DNA of 22,932 bases from JAFGBM01 sp964564915 (GTDB taxonomy: Bacteria > Actinomycetota > Actinomycetes > Actinomycetales > Demequinaceae), in contig CAZMCU010000028.1 in the NCBI GenBank assembly GCA_964564915.1, positions 1 to 22,932 of the forward strand. Reading direction: 5' to 3'. Numbering within the stretch: position 1 is the first letter of the stretch; the number at the start of each line of letters is the position of its first letter. This document shows, piece by piece, positions 6,391 through 14,900 of the stretch. The position numbers were made by a program, and so were the translations under genes. A model generated the notes under the pieces. It had not been told where the DNA came from. It made no database searches and saw nothing but the letters and a program-made list of their open reading frames with translations.

Positions 6391-7653
6391 ATGACCATGC
6401 CAGACGGCTACCGGCTCGTCGACCTTCCGCGCGAGCGCGGGCGCGAGATGCTCGAGATCAACGAATGGGCTTTCGCGTTCGCCACTCGTCCCACCGAGGT
6501 CGAAGCGGTCCTCGAGTGCTACCCGTTCGATCGGGGACGCGCGATCGAAATCACCGACGCCACGCGTGGCCCGGTCGGTGCCCTCGCCGCCGCCCACTCC
6601 TCGTTCGAGTTTCAGATGAGGGTTCCCGGTGGTGCCGTCGTTCCCACGGCGGGCCTCACGTGGGTGGGCGTCCATCAAGGCCACCGACGTCGCGGGCTAT
6701 TGACCGCGATGATGGACGATCACTTCACGCGCTCACTCGCACGCGGCGAGGCCGTAAGCACGCTGTTTGCGGCCGAACCCTCGATCTACCAACGTTTCGG
6801 ATACGGCCTCGCATCGCGCGATCTCCGCATGAAAATCGGCCGCAAGCCGACCTTCCGTGAGGTCCCGGGCTCCGACGACCTGATCGTCACGCTCGAGACG
6901 TGCGACAGTGCGAAGCACGGTCCGATCGTCCGCGGGTTCCAAGCCGATCTCCAGCGGCCCGGTACCAACACCAACGTTCCCGACCCCTTGCTCAACAACC
7001 TCGTTAGCGACCTGGAGTCGGATCGCGAAGGCAAGGAAGCCCTCCGCTTCCTCACCGTGCGTGACGGGGACGCCGTCGTCGGATGGGCCATCTTCCGTCG
7101 CAAGGGTGAGTGGAGCGACTGGGACCCCAGCGGCGTCGTAAAGACGCCGGCGTGGGGTACCCTCACGGCAGCCGCCTCTCGACGCCTCTGGTCCGTCCTC
7201 GCCGACCTCGATCTCATGGCATCCACGCACTGCTGGCTCGTCGCTCTAGACGACCCGCTGCTCCACCTCCTCGTCGACGAGCGTGCCGCCAAGCCTGACC
7301 TCCGGGACAACCTGTGGGTGCGCCTCCTCGACATCAAGGCGGCCCTCGAGGGGCGCGGGTACGAGGCGGACGCCGACGTCGTCGTTGACATCGCGGATCA
7401 GCAGGTTCCGGCAAACGTGGGCCAGTGGCGCGTGACCGTCTCCCGTGGAGCGGCGACGGTCTCACCCGCACCGGGCGCGGATCCGGACCTCTCCATGAAC
7501 ATCCAGGAACTCGGTGCCGCCTACCTGGGTGGAGTGTCGATCGACGCCCTCGCCCGCGCGAGCCTCATCACCGAACACACCCCGGGAGCCGCCCACTCGC
7601 TCGGGCGCGCGATGTGGTCATCGATCGCTCCGGTCTGCAACATCAGTTTCTAG
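6391..7653 (+). CDS. eis: Eis-family GNAT N-acetyltransferase
   Basis: A 420-aa protein with the Eis layout: an N-terminal GNAT domain (about 1-150), a second degenerate GNAT domain (150-300) and an SCP2-like C-terminal domain (310-420). The acetyl-CoA loop is VHQGHRRRGLLTAMM (94-108). Y133 in IYQRFGYG matches the family's catalytic tyrosine, and the chain ends in Phe (F420), whose C-terminal carboxylate acts as general base in Mycobacterium tuberculosis Eis. Eis enzymes multi-acetylate aminoglycosides and some peptides or polyamines; the native substrate here is unknown. The ATG at 6391 is preferred over the upstream in-frame GTG at 6268, which lies in the preceding gene. CATCAT (6378-6383) 7 nt upstream may be a -10 for a leaderless message. 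The stop shares CTAG with rpiB on the other strand. Confidence 0.88.
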   Translation: MTMPDGYRLVDLPRERGREMLEINEWAFAFATRPTEVEAVLECYPFDRGRAIEITDATRGPVGALAAAHSSFEFQMRVPGGAVVPTAGLTWVGVHQGHRRRGLLTAMMDDHFTRSLARGEAVSTLFAAEPSIYQRFGYGLASRDLRMKIGRKPTFREVPGSDDLIVTLETCDSAKHGPIVRGFQADLQRPGTNTNVPDPLLNNLVSDLESDREGKEALRFLTVRDGDAVVGWAIFRRKGEWSDWDPSGVVKTPAWGTLTAAASRRLWSVLADLDLMASTHCWLVALDDPLLHLLVDERAAKPDLRDNLWVRLLDIKAALEGRGYEADADVVVDIADQQVPANVGQWRVTVSRGAATVSPAPGADPDLSMNIQELGAAYLGGVSIDALARASLITEHTPGAAHSLGRAMWSSIAPVCNISF

Positions 7654-8099
7654 GTGCGAGCCTCGTAGTCCGAGAGCTCCTTGATCCTGCGCTGGTGTCG
7701 CGCCTCGCCGGAAAACGGTTCGTCGAGGAACGCTTGAATAATCTCCAAGGCCTCCTCAAGCCCGTGCTGCCGCGCCCCGAGGGCGATGATGTTCGCGTCG
7801 TTGTGGGAGCGGCCCAACTTGGCTGTCTCGACGTTCCACGCGAGGACGGCGCGTACCCCCTTGACCTTGTTCGCCGCGATCTGCTCACCGTTACCGGAAC
7901 CGCCCAAGACGATGCCGAGCGACCCAGGGTCCGCGACGACGGCCTCACCAGCCGAGAAGCAGAAAGGCGGGTAGTCGTCCTCGGAGTCGTAGTCGGCGGC
8001 CCCGTGATCGATCACTTCGTGACCCACGACGGAGAGTCCCTCGATGAGCAGTTGCTTGAGCTCATAGCCCGCGTGATCCGCGGCGACATGGATGCGCAT
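7650..8099 (-). CDS. rpiB: Ribose-5-phosphate isomerase B
   Basis: Interconverts ribose 5-phosphate and ribulose 5-phosphate in the pentose phosphate pathway, 149 aa, the normal length. It begins MRIHVAADHAGYELK with the family's D-H-A-G motif (8-11). The phosphate/active loop is GGSGNGEQIAANK (66-78), the actinobacterial form with Ser in place of the Cys found in E. coli RpiB, and RSHNDANIIALGAR (97-110) follows. The start is the ATG at 8099; the frame stays open upstream to 8813 but that is shadow coding in the metallopeptidase gene. A -10-like CACAAT lies 7 nt before the ATG, suggesting a leaderless transcript divergent from the peptidase gene. Its stop codon shares CTAG (7650-7653) with the convergent eis gene. 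Confidence 0.95.
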   Translation of the reverse strand: MRIHVAADHAGYELKQLLIEGLSVVGHEVIDHGAADYDSEDDYPPFCFSAGEAVVADPGSLGIVLGGSGNGEQIAANKVKGVRAVLAWNVETAKLGRSHNDANIIALGARQHGLEEALEIIQAFLDEPFSGEARHQRRIKELSDYEART

Positions 8100-8153
8100 A
8101 GCGCTTATTGTGCCAGCAGGAGGGGATGTCACCGTTCGGGTGCGCTCCTCGCT

Positions 8154-8159
8154 TAGGCT
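8154..8159 (+). promoter_or_regulatory. -10 hexamer for leaderless metallopeptidase mRNA
   Basis: TAGGCT ends exactly 6 nt before the ATG at 8166 and there is no Shine-Dalgarno in between. No good -35 is visible. The spacing is the same as at 10879 and, on the minus strand, 16766 and 10826. Confidence 0.5.
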
Positions 8160-8165
8160 GGGTCC

Positions 8166-10133
8166 ATGACGCCCGACACCCCCACACGCAAGTCCGGACT
8201 CGACCCGTCGACCTTCTCCACAACCGTCGAACCGGGAGACGACTTCTTCCGCTACGTCAACGGCCCGTGGCTCGACACGCACGAGATCCCTCCGGACCGG
8301 GCGAGCGATGGCCACTTTTACCGCCTCCGCGATCTTTGCGAGGAACGCGTTCGCGCGATCATCGAAGGCGCGCAGACGACGTCCCAAATCGGCGCCCTCT
8401 ACGCGTCGTTCATGGACGAGGAGAAGTGCGACTCCCTGGGGACGTCTCCCCTCGCCGCCGATCTCACGTTCATTGAGACGGCGGACGACCCGGAGGACCT
8501 TGCCCGCGTCATGGGGGATCTCGAACGCGCCGGCGTCGGTGGTGCCATTGCACGCGAGGTGTGGGCCGACTTCGGCGATCCCGATCGCATGGTCCTCTAC
8601 CTCGGCCAGGGGGGAATCAGCCTTCCCGATGAGGCGTACTACCGCGAGGACCAGCACGCCGCCGTGCGGGCGAAATACGTTGCGCACATCGATCGAATGG
8701 CGGAACTCGCGGAGGACGCTCTCAGCCAGCACGCCTTCACGGGTGAGGGCATTCTCGCGCTCGAGACCGCCGTCGCGAAGCACCATTGGGATATCGTCAA
8801 GACGCGCGAACACGATCAGACTTACAACCCGACGACGCTTAAGGACCTAGAGAAGTCGGCGCCCGGTTTTTCCTGGCGAACCTGGGCTTCGGCGCTCCAC
8901 CTCCCCGAGGCGGCTCACGACAAGCTCGTCGCGCAAGAACCGTCGTTCTTCGAGGCTTTCTCGCACCTGTGGATTGAACGCCCGCTGGAGGACTGGAAGG
9001 CGTGGCTCCGGTGGCGTGTGGTCTCTTCTCGCTCGCCGTACCTGACCCCGGAAATCTCTCGCGCGAACTTCGACTTCTACGGCACCGTCCTCACGGGGGC
9101 ACCGGAACAGAGGGAGCGGTGGAAGCGAGCCGTCGGGCTTGTTGACGGAACGCTCGGCGAGATCGTCGGACAGGAATACATCACGCGCCACTTCCCGCCA
9201 GAGCATAAGGCGCGGATGGAGGAACTCGTGGGCAACCTGGTCGAGGCGTACCGCTCCTCGATCATGGCGCTCGATTGGATGACTGCGGCAACCAAGTCGC
9301 GGGCGCTCGATAAGCTCGACCAGTTCGTCCCCAAAATCGGTTACCCGAACAAGTGGCGCGACTACTCGGGGCTGACGCTCCTCCCCGACGACCTCATCGG
9401 CAACGTCCGTCGGGCGTCGGCCTTCGACGAGGACTACGAGTGGTCAAAGCTCCTTAAGCCAACCGATCGCGAGGAGTGGTTCACCCACCCGCAAACGGTC
9501 AACGCGTTCTACAACCCGACCGCGAACGAGATCGTGTTCCCCGCCGCCATCCTGCAACCGCCCTTCTTCGACGCCGACGCCGACGACGCCGCCAACTATG
9601 GCGCGATTGGGACCATCATTGGGCACGAGATTGGGCACGGATTCGACGACCAGGGATCGAAGTTCGACGGCCGGGGCCGAATGCACGACTGGTGGACGGA
9701 GGAGGACCGGGCGGCGTTCACGGACCGTACCTCCATCCTCATCTCTCAGTTCGACTCCTACTCGCCCGCCCAACTGAGCCCGGAACACCACGTCAACGGG
9801 GCGCTCACGATCGGGGAAAACATCGGCGACCTCGCGGGAGCGGAAATCGCACTCAAGGCTTACGCGATCGCGTGCGGTGGCTCGCTCGACGACGCCCCGG
9901 AGATCGACGGACTCACCGGTATCCAGCGCTACTTCCTCAGTTTCGCTGGCGCGGAGCAAGGGAAATCCCGGGACGAAGCTCTGATCACGCAGATCAGTTC
10001 CGACCCTCACTCGCCGAGCGAGTTCCGCGTCAACGGCGTCGTTCGCAACATGGAGCCGTGGTACGAGGCATTCGACGTGACCCCGGGGTTCGCCCTATGG
10101 CTCGACCCGGAGAAGCGCGTCAGCATCTGGTAA
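8166..10133 (+). CDS. pepO: M13-family zinc metallopeptidase (neprilysin/PepO type)
   Basis: An oligopeptidase of 655 aa, the usual PepO length. An N-terminal M13_N domain (about 15-400) begins with DDFFRYVNGPWLD (26-38). The catalytic domain has NAFYNPTANEIVFPAAILQPPFF (446-468), the zinc motif HEIGH (487-491, ligands H487 and H491, catalytic E488) and GENIGD (550-555), which supplies the third ligand E551 and the supporting D555. There is no signal peptide or membrane anchor, so it is probably cytoplasmic, unlike eukaryotic neprilysin. The C-terminal Trp fits the family ending (RVSIW). It is a single-gene unit with a likely leaderless message, convergent with the kinase gene 32 nt downstream. 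Confidence 0.95.
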   Translation: MTPDTPTRKSGLDPSTFSTTVEPGDDFFRYVNGPWLDTHEIPPDRASDGHFYRLRDLCEERVRAIIEGAQTTSQIGALYASFMDEEKCDSLGTSPLAADLTFIETADDPEDLARVMGDLERAGVGGAIAREVWADFGDPDRMVLYLGQGGISLPDEAYYREDQHAAVRAKYVAHIDRMAELAEDALSQHAFTGEGILALETAVAKHHWDIVKTREHDQTYNPTTLKDLEKSAPGFSWRTWASALHLPEAAHDKLVAQEPSFFEAFSHLWIERPLEDWKAWLRWRVVSSRSPYLTPEISRANFDFYGTVLTGAPEQRERWKRAVGLVDGTLGEIVGQEYITRHFPPEHKARMEELVGNLVEAYRSSIMALDWMTAATKSRALDKLDQFVPKIGYPNKWRDYSGLTLLPDDLIGNVRRASAFDEDYEWSKLLKPTDREEWFTHPQTVNAFYNPTANEIVFPAAILQPPFFDADADDAANYGAIGTIIGHEIGHGFDDQGSKFDGRGRMHDWWTEEDRAAFTDRTSILISQFDSYSPAQLSPEHHVNGALTIGENIGDLAGAEIALKAYAIACGGSLDDAPEIDGLTGIQRYFLSFAGAEQGKSRDEALITQISSDPHSPSEFRVNGVVRNMEPWYEAFDVTPGFALWLDPEKRVSIW

Positions 10134-10165
10134 ACGCGGAACGCCTGCGCGTCACCGCACCCGCC

Positions 10166-10819
10166 CTAGTTCGGCGCGTCCCACTTCAGGGCGACCGGAT
10201 TTCCGGGGTCCGTGTGATCGAGGACAATGTGCGCAAAGTGTTGGGGCTTGGCCTCGTCCCGGTAGAGGGCCTGACCGGGAAGGTAGCGCGCGCGGTATCG
10301 CACCTCGACCGCCTCCGGAGATCCAAACAGGTGTGCATCGCGCTCCTTGGCCCGCTCCAGGATCACCTCCTCCGGGACATGGAGGTAGATCGCGAGATCC
10401 CACCAGTGCGCGATTTCCGGACGAAGAAGGAAGACGCCGTCGAAGATCAAGACACACCGCTGGGGAACCACCGTGGGGTCGTCATCGACCTCCGCGTCGA
10501 CCCGATAGTCGAACACCCGCGTGCGGACTTCCGGGGCACCGCTTTGGAAGGGGACGAGCAGGTTCTCTTCGAGCGCGGCGTGATTGAACGAGTCTCGGTA
10601 GTAGCCGTGAGGCGAGTCGTAGCCGCGCGCCAATCGCTCGCTCTGCGGCCGGTGGAATCCATCGATGGAAGCACGCAGGGTCGGCACCGAGAGGGCGCGG
10701 GCAACGGCGTCCGCGAGGGTGGTCTTCCCCGCCGCGTCGGGACCGTCGAACGCGACAAGCACCCGGTCGCGCGGCGCGTGGGAAGCGATCACCCGCTCGA
10801 GTCCAGCGATGACTCCCAC
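10166..10819 (-). CDS. Uridine-kinase-like P-loop nucleoside kinase
   Basis: A cytoplasmic P-loop kinase, 217 aa from the GTG at 10819. Walker A is GPDAAGKTT (26-34). It is followed by a substrate-binding SIDGFHRPQSER segment, a YYRDSFNH motif and the LIFDGVFLLRPE segment, all features of the uridine/cytidine kinase-like family. It would phosphorylate a nucleoside or related small substrate, but the substrate is not established for this subgroup. An in-frame GTG at 10861 gives 14 more residues (MTERPPDRLRYHEA). I prefer 10819 because a -10 hexamer TACCAT (10826-10831) sits exactly 6 nt upstream, the leaderless spacing used elsewhere in this window. It is divergent from the acetyltransferase gene at 10891. 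Confidence 0.8.
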   Translation of the reverse strand: MGVIAGLERVIASHAPRDRVLVAFDGPDAAGKTTLADAVARALSVPTLRASIDGFHRPQSERLARGYDSPHGYYRDSFNHAALEENLLVPFQSGAPEVRTRVFDYRVDAEVDDDPTVVPQRCVLIFDGVFLLRPEIAHWWDLAIYLHVPEEVILERAKERDAHLFGSPEAVEVRYRARYLPGQALYRDEAKPQHFAHIVLDHTDPGNPVALKWDAPN

Positions 10820-10825
10820 GGCTTC

Positions 10826-10831
10826 ATGGTA
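10826..10831 (-). promoter_or_regulatory. -10 hexamer deciding the kinase start
   Basis: Read on the minus strand, TACCAT is followed by six bases (GAAGCC) and GTG. This is the TANNNT-N6-start arrangement. It places transcription start at the GTG and would exclude the longer start at 10861 from the mRNA. Confidence 0.45.
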
Positions 10832-10878
10832 GCGAAGCCGATCGGGAGGGCGCTCGGTCACGGTGCGCGAAGCGCCGG

Positions 10879-10884
10879 TAGTCT
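10879..10884 (+). promoter_or_regulatory. -10 hexamer for leaderless acetyltransferase mRNA
   Basis: TAGTCT ends 6 nt before the ATG at 10891, with no ribosome-binding site between. The -35 region is not recognisable. Confidence 0.5.
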
Positions 10885-10890
10885 CGAATC

Positions 10891-11475
10891 ATGACCGAGG
10901 ACTGGTTCGCGGGTGACCCCCGTACGAACGCCGAGCGCATGCGCGCCGGCGACGACTACATCGCCGAGGGACCGGAGATTAGCCGCGCTCTCGTCGAGGG
11001 CGCGCAACGTGCCGCCCAATTCTCCGCGTTGTACGCGGACTCGCCCGATGGTGCCCAGGCCCTCTTGACGAAACTGCTCGGCGCCATCGGCGAAGGCACG
11101 TACATCCGCGGCCCCCTCTTTGTCGACTACGGCACCAACATCACCATCGGCTCCGGGTGTTTCGCCAACTACGGGCTCGTCGCGCTCGACGTCGCACCCA
11201 TCACGATCGGAAACGACGTGCAGATCGGCCCGAACGTCCAACTCCTCACCCCCAATCACCCCGTCGACGCGGCTCGGCGACGCGCCAAGCTTGAGTCGGC
11301 CACGCCGATCGTCATCGGTGACAACGTGTGGCTCGGGGGTGGCGTCATCGTTCTTGGGGGCGTGACGATCGGCGAGAACACCGTGGTGGGAGCGGGCGCG
11401 GTGGTGATCCGCGACCTTCCCGCGAACGTCGTCGCCGTCGGAAACCCCGCCCGCGTCGTGCGCGAAATTACCTAA
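10891..11475 (+). CDS. maa: Maltose/galactoside-type O-acetyltransferase
   Basis: A 194-aa left-handed beta-helix acetyltransferase of the Maa/LacA/NodL group, transferring acetyl from acetyl-CoA to a sugar hydroxyl. The N-terminal Mac domain (about 5-60) starts with RTNAERMRAGDDYI (11-24). The hexapeptide-repeat region spans 70-190. The catalytic histidine is H123 in LLTPNHPVDAARR, and the C-terminal AVGNPARVVREI segment is characteristic. The natural acceptor is unknown for most members; detoxification of non-metabolised sugars is the usual proposal. The ATG at 10891 is supported by the -10 at 10879. The gene is followed by the MFS gene after 59 nt, possibly with its own start signal. Confidence 0.9.
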   Translation: MTEDWFAGDPRTNAERMRAGDDYIAEGPEISRALVEGAQRAAQFSALYADSPDGAQALLTKLLGAIGEGTYIRGPLFVDYGTNITIGSGCFANYGLVALDVAPITIGNDVQIGPNVQLLTPNHPVDAARRRAKLESATPIVIGDNVWLGGGVIVLGGVTIGENTVVGAGAVVIRDLPANVVAVGNPARVVREIT

Positions 11476-11534
11476 GCATTACGATTCGGCTTCGACCCTC
11501 CCACGTGTCGTCGCGGCGTGCGATGATTCGACGC

Positions 11535-12827
11535 ATGACCGCCCCCGCGCCCTCCCTCTGGCGCAATCGGTCGTTCATGCTCCTGCTCTCCGGAGAGACG
11601 GCGTCGACGTTCCTCGCCGCCTTCCTGCACGTCGCGCTTCCCGCGATCGCGGTCACCACCCTCGTCGCGTCGGAATTCCAGGTTGGCCTGCTCGGGGCAT
11701 CGGAGAGCGCGGCCTTCCTGTTCCTCACGCTCCCCGCGGGCGCCTGGGTCGATCGCCTGTCGCGACGCCGGGTGATGATTGCCGCGAACCTCGTGCGCGC
11801 CGCGCTCGTCGCGCTCATTCCCCTCGCGTGGGTCTTCAACATCCTGAGCATCCCTTGGCTTCTGTGGATCGTGTTTGGCCTCGGGGTGTGCCGGGTGTTC
11901 TTTGACGTCGCCTACATGAGCATCCTGCCGACGCTCGTGACGAAGGCGACTCTCACCGACGCCAACTCCCGCCTCCAAGCGACCTTCGAGGTGGCGAACG
12001 CTACGGGCCCAAGCATCGCCGGCCCGCTGGTTGCGGCGTTCTCCGCCCCCGTCGCTCCCCTGATGAGCGTGGGTGGTTTCTTGGCGTCGGCCTTCACCTC
12101 GTGGCGGATCCGGGAGCCGGTCGTCACCCGCACGGTCGCCCAGCGGGACCTCGGAGGCGAGATCCGTGAGGGCCTGGACTTCGTTCGCCACCACCCGCTC
12201 ATCTCCCGCGTTGTTTACTCCGCGATGCTCTCGAACCTGTTCGGGGGTCTCACCTTCACGATGTTCCCCGTCCTCGTCCTGCGGCAGTTCGGATTCGGGC
12301 CGACGGGTCTCGGCCTCCTCATGACGATCAGTTCGTTGGGCGCGCTGGCGGGTGCCCTCGCCGGACCCGTGTTCGTCAAGCGCTTGGGCGACGGTCACGC
12401 GATCCCGATGACGGCACTCTACGAGGCGGTGGCCGGATTCGGCGTACCCGCGTCGCTTCTCGTCCCCCACGCGTTCGCCTTCGCGACCCTTGCGGTGAGT
12501 GGCTTTCTCATGATGTTCGGCATCGTCGCCTTCAACATCGCCCAGGTGAGCCTCCGGCAACGCGTCTGTCCCGAGCGGCTCCTTGGCCGCATGAACGCGA
12601 CGGTCCGTTTCGCGGTCTGGGGCGTCAACCCCTTCGCGTCGCTGCTGTCCGGAACCATCGCGATGCTCATCGGCCTACAGGGCCTGTTTTGGATCGGTGC
12701 GACGGGATCGATGCTCGCGATCCTCATCCTCGTCTTCTCTCCCCTGTGGCACTTGAAGAAGGTCGACAGTTACGAAGAGGGAGTAGCGGCAGAAGGGCTC
12801 GCCGAACTACCGCCACCGGTGCTGTAG
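11535..12827 (+). CDS. MFS transporter (12-helix exporter type)
   Basis: A polytopic membrane transporter, 430 aa. It opens with SLWRNRSFMLLLSGETASTF, the usual start of MFS_3/enterobactin-exporter-like proteins, and has LPAGAWVDRLSRRRVMIAANL at the loop between helices 2 and 3 (G-x-x-x-D-R-x-x-R-R). About 12 hydrophobic segments follow, with a central loop near residues 190-220. The C-terminal 25 residues are charged and cytoplasmic. Family members export drugs, macrolides or siderophores; no substrate can be assigned. ATG 11535 is preferred; ATG 11523 is in frame 4 codons upstream. GATGAT (11522-11527) lies 7 nt before 11535 and may be a -10 for a leaderless mRNA. Confidence 0.88.
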   Translation: MTAPAPSLWRNRSFMLLLSGETASTFLAAFLHVALPAIAVTTLVASEFQVGLLGASESAAFLFLTLPAGAWVDRLSRRRVMIAANLVRAALVALIPLAWVFNILSIPWLLWIVFGLGVCRVFFDVAYMSILPTLVTKATLTDANSRLQATFEVANATGPSIAGPLVAAFSAPVAPLMSVGGFLASAFTSWRIREPVVTRTVAQRDLGGEIREGLDFVRHHPLISRVVYSAMLSNLFGGLTFTMFPVLVLRQFGFGPTGLGLLMTISSLGALAGALAGPVFVKRLGDGHAIPMTALYEAVAGFGVPASLLVPHAFAFATLAVSGFLMMFGIVAFNIAQVSLRQRVCPERLLGRMNATVRFAVWGVNPFASLLSGTIAMLIGLQGLFWIGATGSMLAILILVFSPLWHLKKVDSYEEGVAAEGLAELPPPVL

Positions 12828-12847
12828 GCGCGGCAAATAGCGACGCG

Positions 12848-12876
12848 CCCCCAACCAAACGGGCGTGGGCTCCGTT
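12848..12876 (+). promoter_or_regulatory. Putative ECF sigma promoter, copy B (lipoprotein operon)
   Basis: CCCCCAAC (12848-12855), 13 nt, GCTCCGTT (12869-12876). The two boxes and their spacing are identical to the copies upstream of the ECF sigma gene and of the lipoprotein gene at 21822, whereas most of the spacer differs. The AAC core and the CGTT core, 17 nt apart, fit the -35 and -10 layout of ECF-type promoters. About 78 nt separate it from the ATG at 12955. Confidence 0.6.
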
Positions 12877-12954
12877 CGTGCGATGGTTACCAACCAGGGT
12901 TGTCGGGTACGGTGTCTCCGGCGCCCATCCGAGCGCGGTTAAGGGGTGAAGGTC

Positions 12955-14373
12955 ATGACGATTGCGGAGAACGGCGCGGAAGCCGCCCCGATGGGATCGA
13001 GGGCACCGCGGAGGCGCGGCCCGCTGACGACCAGGGGCACGGTCGCCATCATCGGAACCGGACTAACCATAGCCGTCGCCGCGGGGCTTGTCGGTTGTAC
13101 CGCATCAGAATCACACTCCACCCCCACCGTCAGCCCCGACGCGTCCCCTTCCGTCTCCGGTGTGACCACTATCGGCCCCGACGGGATGACCCTCGCGGGC
13201 CAGGTCACGGTCGAACCGTACCTTCCGGACGCGCTCCCCCTTCCCGCGGGAGTCTGGGACCGCACCGGCCCCGGCTGGGTGCTGGCTACCTACCTTCCGT
13301 CGTGGACCGATTTGGACTCGTACACGATCCACACTCTCGATACCCAGGTGGTCTACCTCGTCAGCCCCGACGGCACTCGCTACCAGGTAGCGGAACTCGA
13401 TCCCACGCAACCCCTGTGGATCGACTCGTGGTCGGCGGGAGAAAGCACGGCCTTCGTTCGCGCGTGCTGGGACGCGGCGTGCATGGGTGGCACGGGCGAT
13501 ACGATGATCCTCGACCTCAACACGGGGGCGCTCTCGACGGAGGGAGTCCCCTTCGCGGGTGGCTGGGTCAGCAGGACCCTCGCTGGGCACGTCAGGGTGT
13601 GGGACATAGAAGGGCAGGTTCCGGTGGCGGGATACATCGAGCACGATGGCACCTTCACGCAGTTGGGCGGAGACGGCATGCTTCCCGGCGACGTCTCGCC
13701 CGGCGGGACGTGGATTATCGCCGGTCACTACTGGGGCAACGGAATCGATGAGGCGGGGGTCTACTCGATGGCGACGGGCGAGCCCGTTGCGCTCCCCTCC
13801 CTCGACGGCGTGCCGTGCTACGCCCAACGGTGGGAGGACGACGACCACGTCGTCGTCTCGTGCGGCACCGACACTCGCGTGGGGAGCGGCTTCGGCGACT
13901 ACGACCCCGACGCTCCCCCACCGGAGGTCCGCCCATACCGGCTGGTCGACCTGTCAACGGGAACCGCCACCGCGACAACCGATCCGTGGGATACGGAGGA
14001 TGGTGGCCTGGCCTGGCGGAGCGTGTCGATCTCGCCCCATGTGTGGGCCGGATACCAGGCGAACGGCTCGTCGATGCCGGGGATCGAGGATCACGGTGTG
14101 GTACGGGAACTCACGGTGAGCGCCCCCAACGGCGCCGCCCTGGAAGGAGCCACAGCCCGCGCCTCCATCGATGGTGTGCTGTACCTCGAGGGCTACCGGA
14201 TGTACGACTACGATTCCAACTCGTTTTCCGCCAGAATCATCTTCACTCAGGATCTTGCCGCGGGCGCCAAGGTGCTCCTACTCCCCGAACCGTCGGACGC
14301 CTCGACGCCGGAGTTGACCCCTCGCGCGAACACCAACGTTCGTGGCGTGACCTCTTGGGTGGTCGCGCCATGA
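12955..14373 (+). CDS. Secreted lipoprotein, paralogue of the lipoprotein at 21822
   Basis: A 472-aa protein with an arginine-rich N-region (19-27), a hydrophobic stretch (30-44) and the lipobox LVGC (45-48), so it should be lipidated at C48 and held on the outer face of the membrane. A short Ser/Thr/Pro linker precedes a large Trp/Asp/Gly-rich domain. Repeated blades of the type SPDGTRYQVAELD and SPGGTWIIAGHYW suggest a beta-propeller-like fold; this is inference. It aligns by eye to the protein at 21822 over the VWDRTGPGWVLATY...VYLVSPDGTRY stretch. ATG 12955 is chosen because AAGGGG (12941-12946) lies 8 nt upstream; the GTG at 12946 is too close to it. The stop overlaps the next gene's ATG. 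No enzymatic motif is recognised. Confidence 0.75.
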   Translation: MTIAENGAEAAPMGSRAPRRRGPLTTRGTVAIIGTGLTIAVAAGLVGCTASESHSTPTVSPDASPSVSGVTTIGPDGMTLAGQVTVEPYLPDALPLPAGVWDRTGPGWVLATYLPSWTDLDSYTIHTLDTQVVYLVSPDGTRYQVAELDPTQPLWIDSWSAGESTAFVRACWDAACMGGTGDTMILDLNTGALSTEGVPFAGGWVSRTLAGHVRVWDIEGQVPVAGYIEHDGTFTQLGGDGMLPGDVSPGGTWIIAGHYWGNGIDEAGVYSMATGEPVALPSLDGVPCYAQRWEDDDHVVVSCGTDTRVGSGFGDYDPDAPPPEVRPYRLVDLSTGTATATTDPWDTEDGGLAWRSVSISPHVWAGYQANGSSMPGIEDHGVVRELTVSAPNGAALEGATARASIDGVLYLEGYRMYDYDSNSFSARIIFTQDLAAGAKVLLLPEPSDASTPELTPRANTNVRGVTSWVVAP

Positions 14374-14900
14374 CCCACAATCGCCTTCGCGGCGTCGCCG
14401 TACTGGCCCTGTCCCTCGTTCTCGTCGGATGTTCGTCGTCCAGTGAGACCCCGACCGACACGAACACCCCCACCACCACGAACACCCCTGCCGCCGCGGG
14501 TGCGATCCCCAACCCCTGCTCCCTCCTCACGGTCGCCGACATTGACTCCGCTACGGGGATTTCCTATCAGCCGGGAGTGTTCGACGACCAGCAATCCGAC
14601 GACTCCCATTCGATCTGCAACTTCCAACCCGTCGACGGGGTGTTGCCGTTCGTCCAGGTCCTCGTCTCGCCGGGCGAGTCGCAGATTGCGGCCCAACGCG
14701 GCACGGCGGATGACTTCCTCGGTGGCTCCGTCGACGTCACCGTCGCGGGAGCCACCAACGCGTACGCGGTCGCGGGCGGAAGCATCGTGGGCATGACGGT
14801 CAACGGATTCTTCGTGCAGGTCTCGTACATGACCTCCGATATGGGTGAGGTTACCGCGACGACCGTGACACTGGCCGAGAAGGTCGCAAGCGCTCTCTAG
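14370..14900 (+). CDS. DUF3558-like lipoprotein
   Basis: A 176-aa lipoprotein with signal peptide MTHNRLRGVAVLALSLVLVG and lipobox LVGC (C21). A Thr/Pro-rich linker (26-46) precedes a globular domain opening with NPCSLLTVADIDSATG, the hallmark of DUF3558 proteins, which are abundant actinobacterial cell-surface lipoproteins of unknown function. A second Cys in HSICNFQP probably forms a disulfide with the NPC cysteine. The ATG overlaps the stop of the preceding lipoprotein gene (ATGA), so the two are translationally coupled and probably share the promoter at 12848. Its stop TAG lies in a CTAG shared with the convergent ABC exporter gene. Confidence 0.8.
   Translation: MTHNRLRGVAVLALSLVLVGCSSSSETPTDTNTPTTTNTPAAAGAIPNPCSLLTVADIDSATGISYQPGVFDDQQSDDSHSICNFQPVDGVLPFVQVLVSPGESQIAAQRGTADDFLGGSVDVTVAGATNAYAVAGGSIVGMTVNGFFVQVSYMTSDMGEVTATTVTLAEKVASAL

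Noticed and set aside
7650..8813. Extended 387-codon version of rpiB
   Set aside because: RpiB homology begins at MRIHVAADHAG (8099); the extra upstream part is antisense to the start of the metallopeptidase gene.
10820..10861. GTG 10861 as start of the kinase gene
   Set aside because: No Shine-Dalgarno or -10 is placed for it, whereas TACCAT-N6-GTG marks 10819; kept only as an alternative.
11472..12560. 362-codon minus-strand ORF opposite the MFS gene
   Set aside because: Highly charged Arg/Glu/His composition is typical of antisense of a hydrophobic membrane protein in high-GC DNA; the sense strand has a full MFS pattern.
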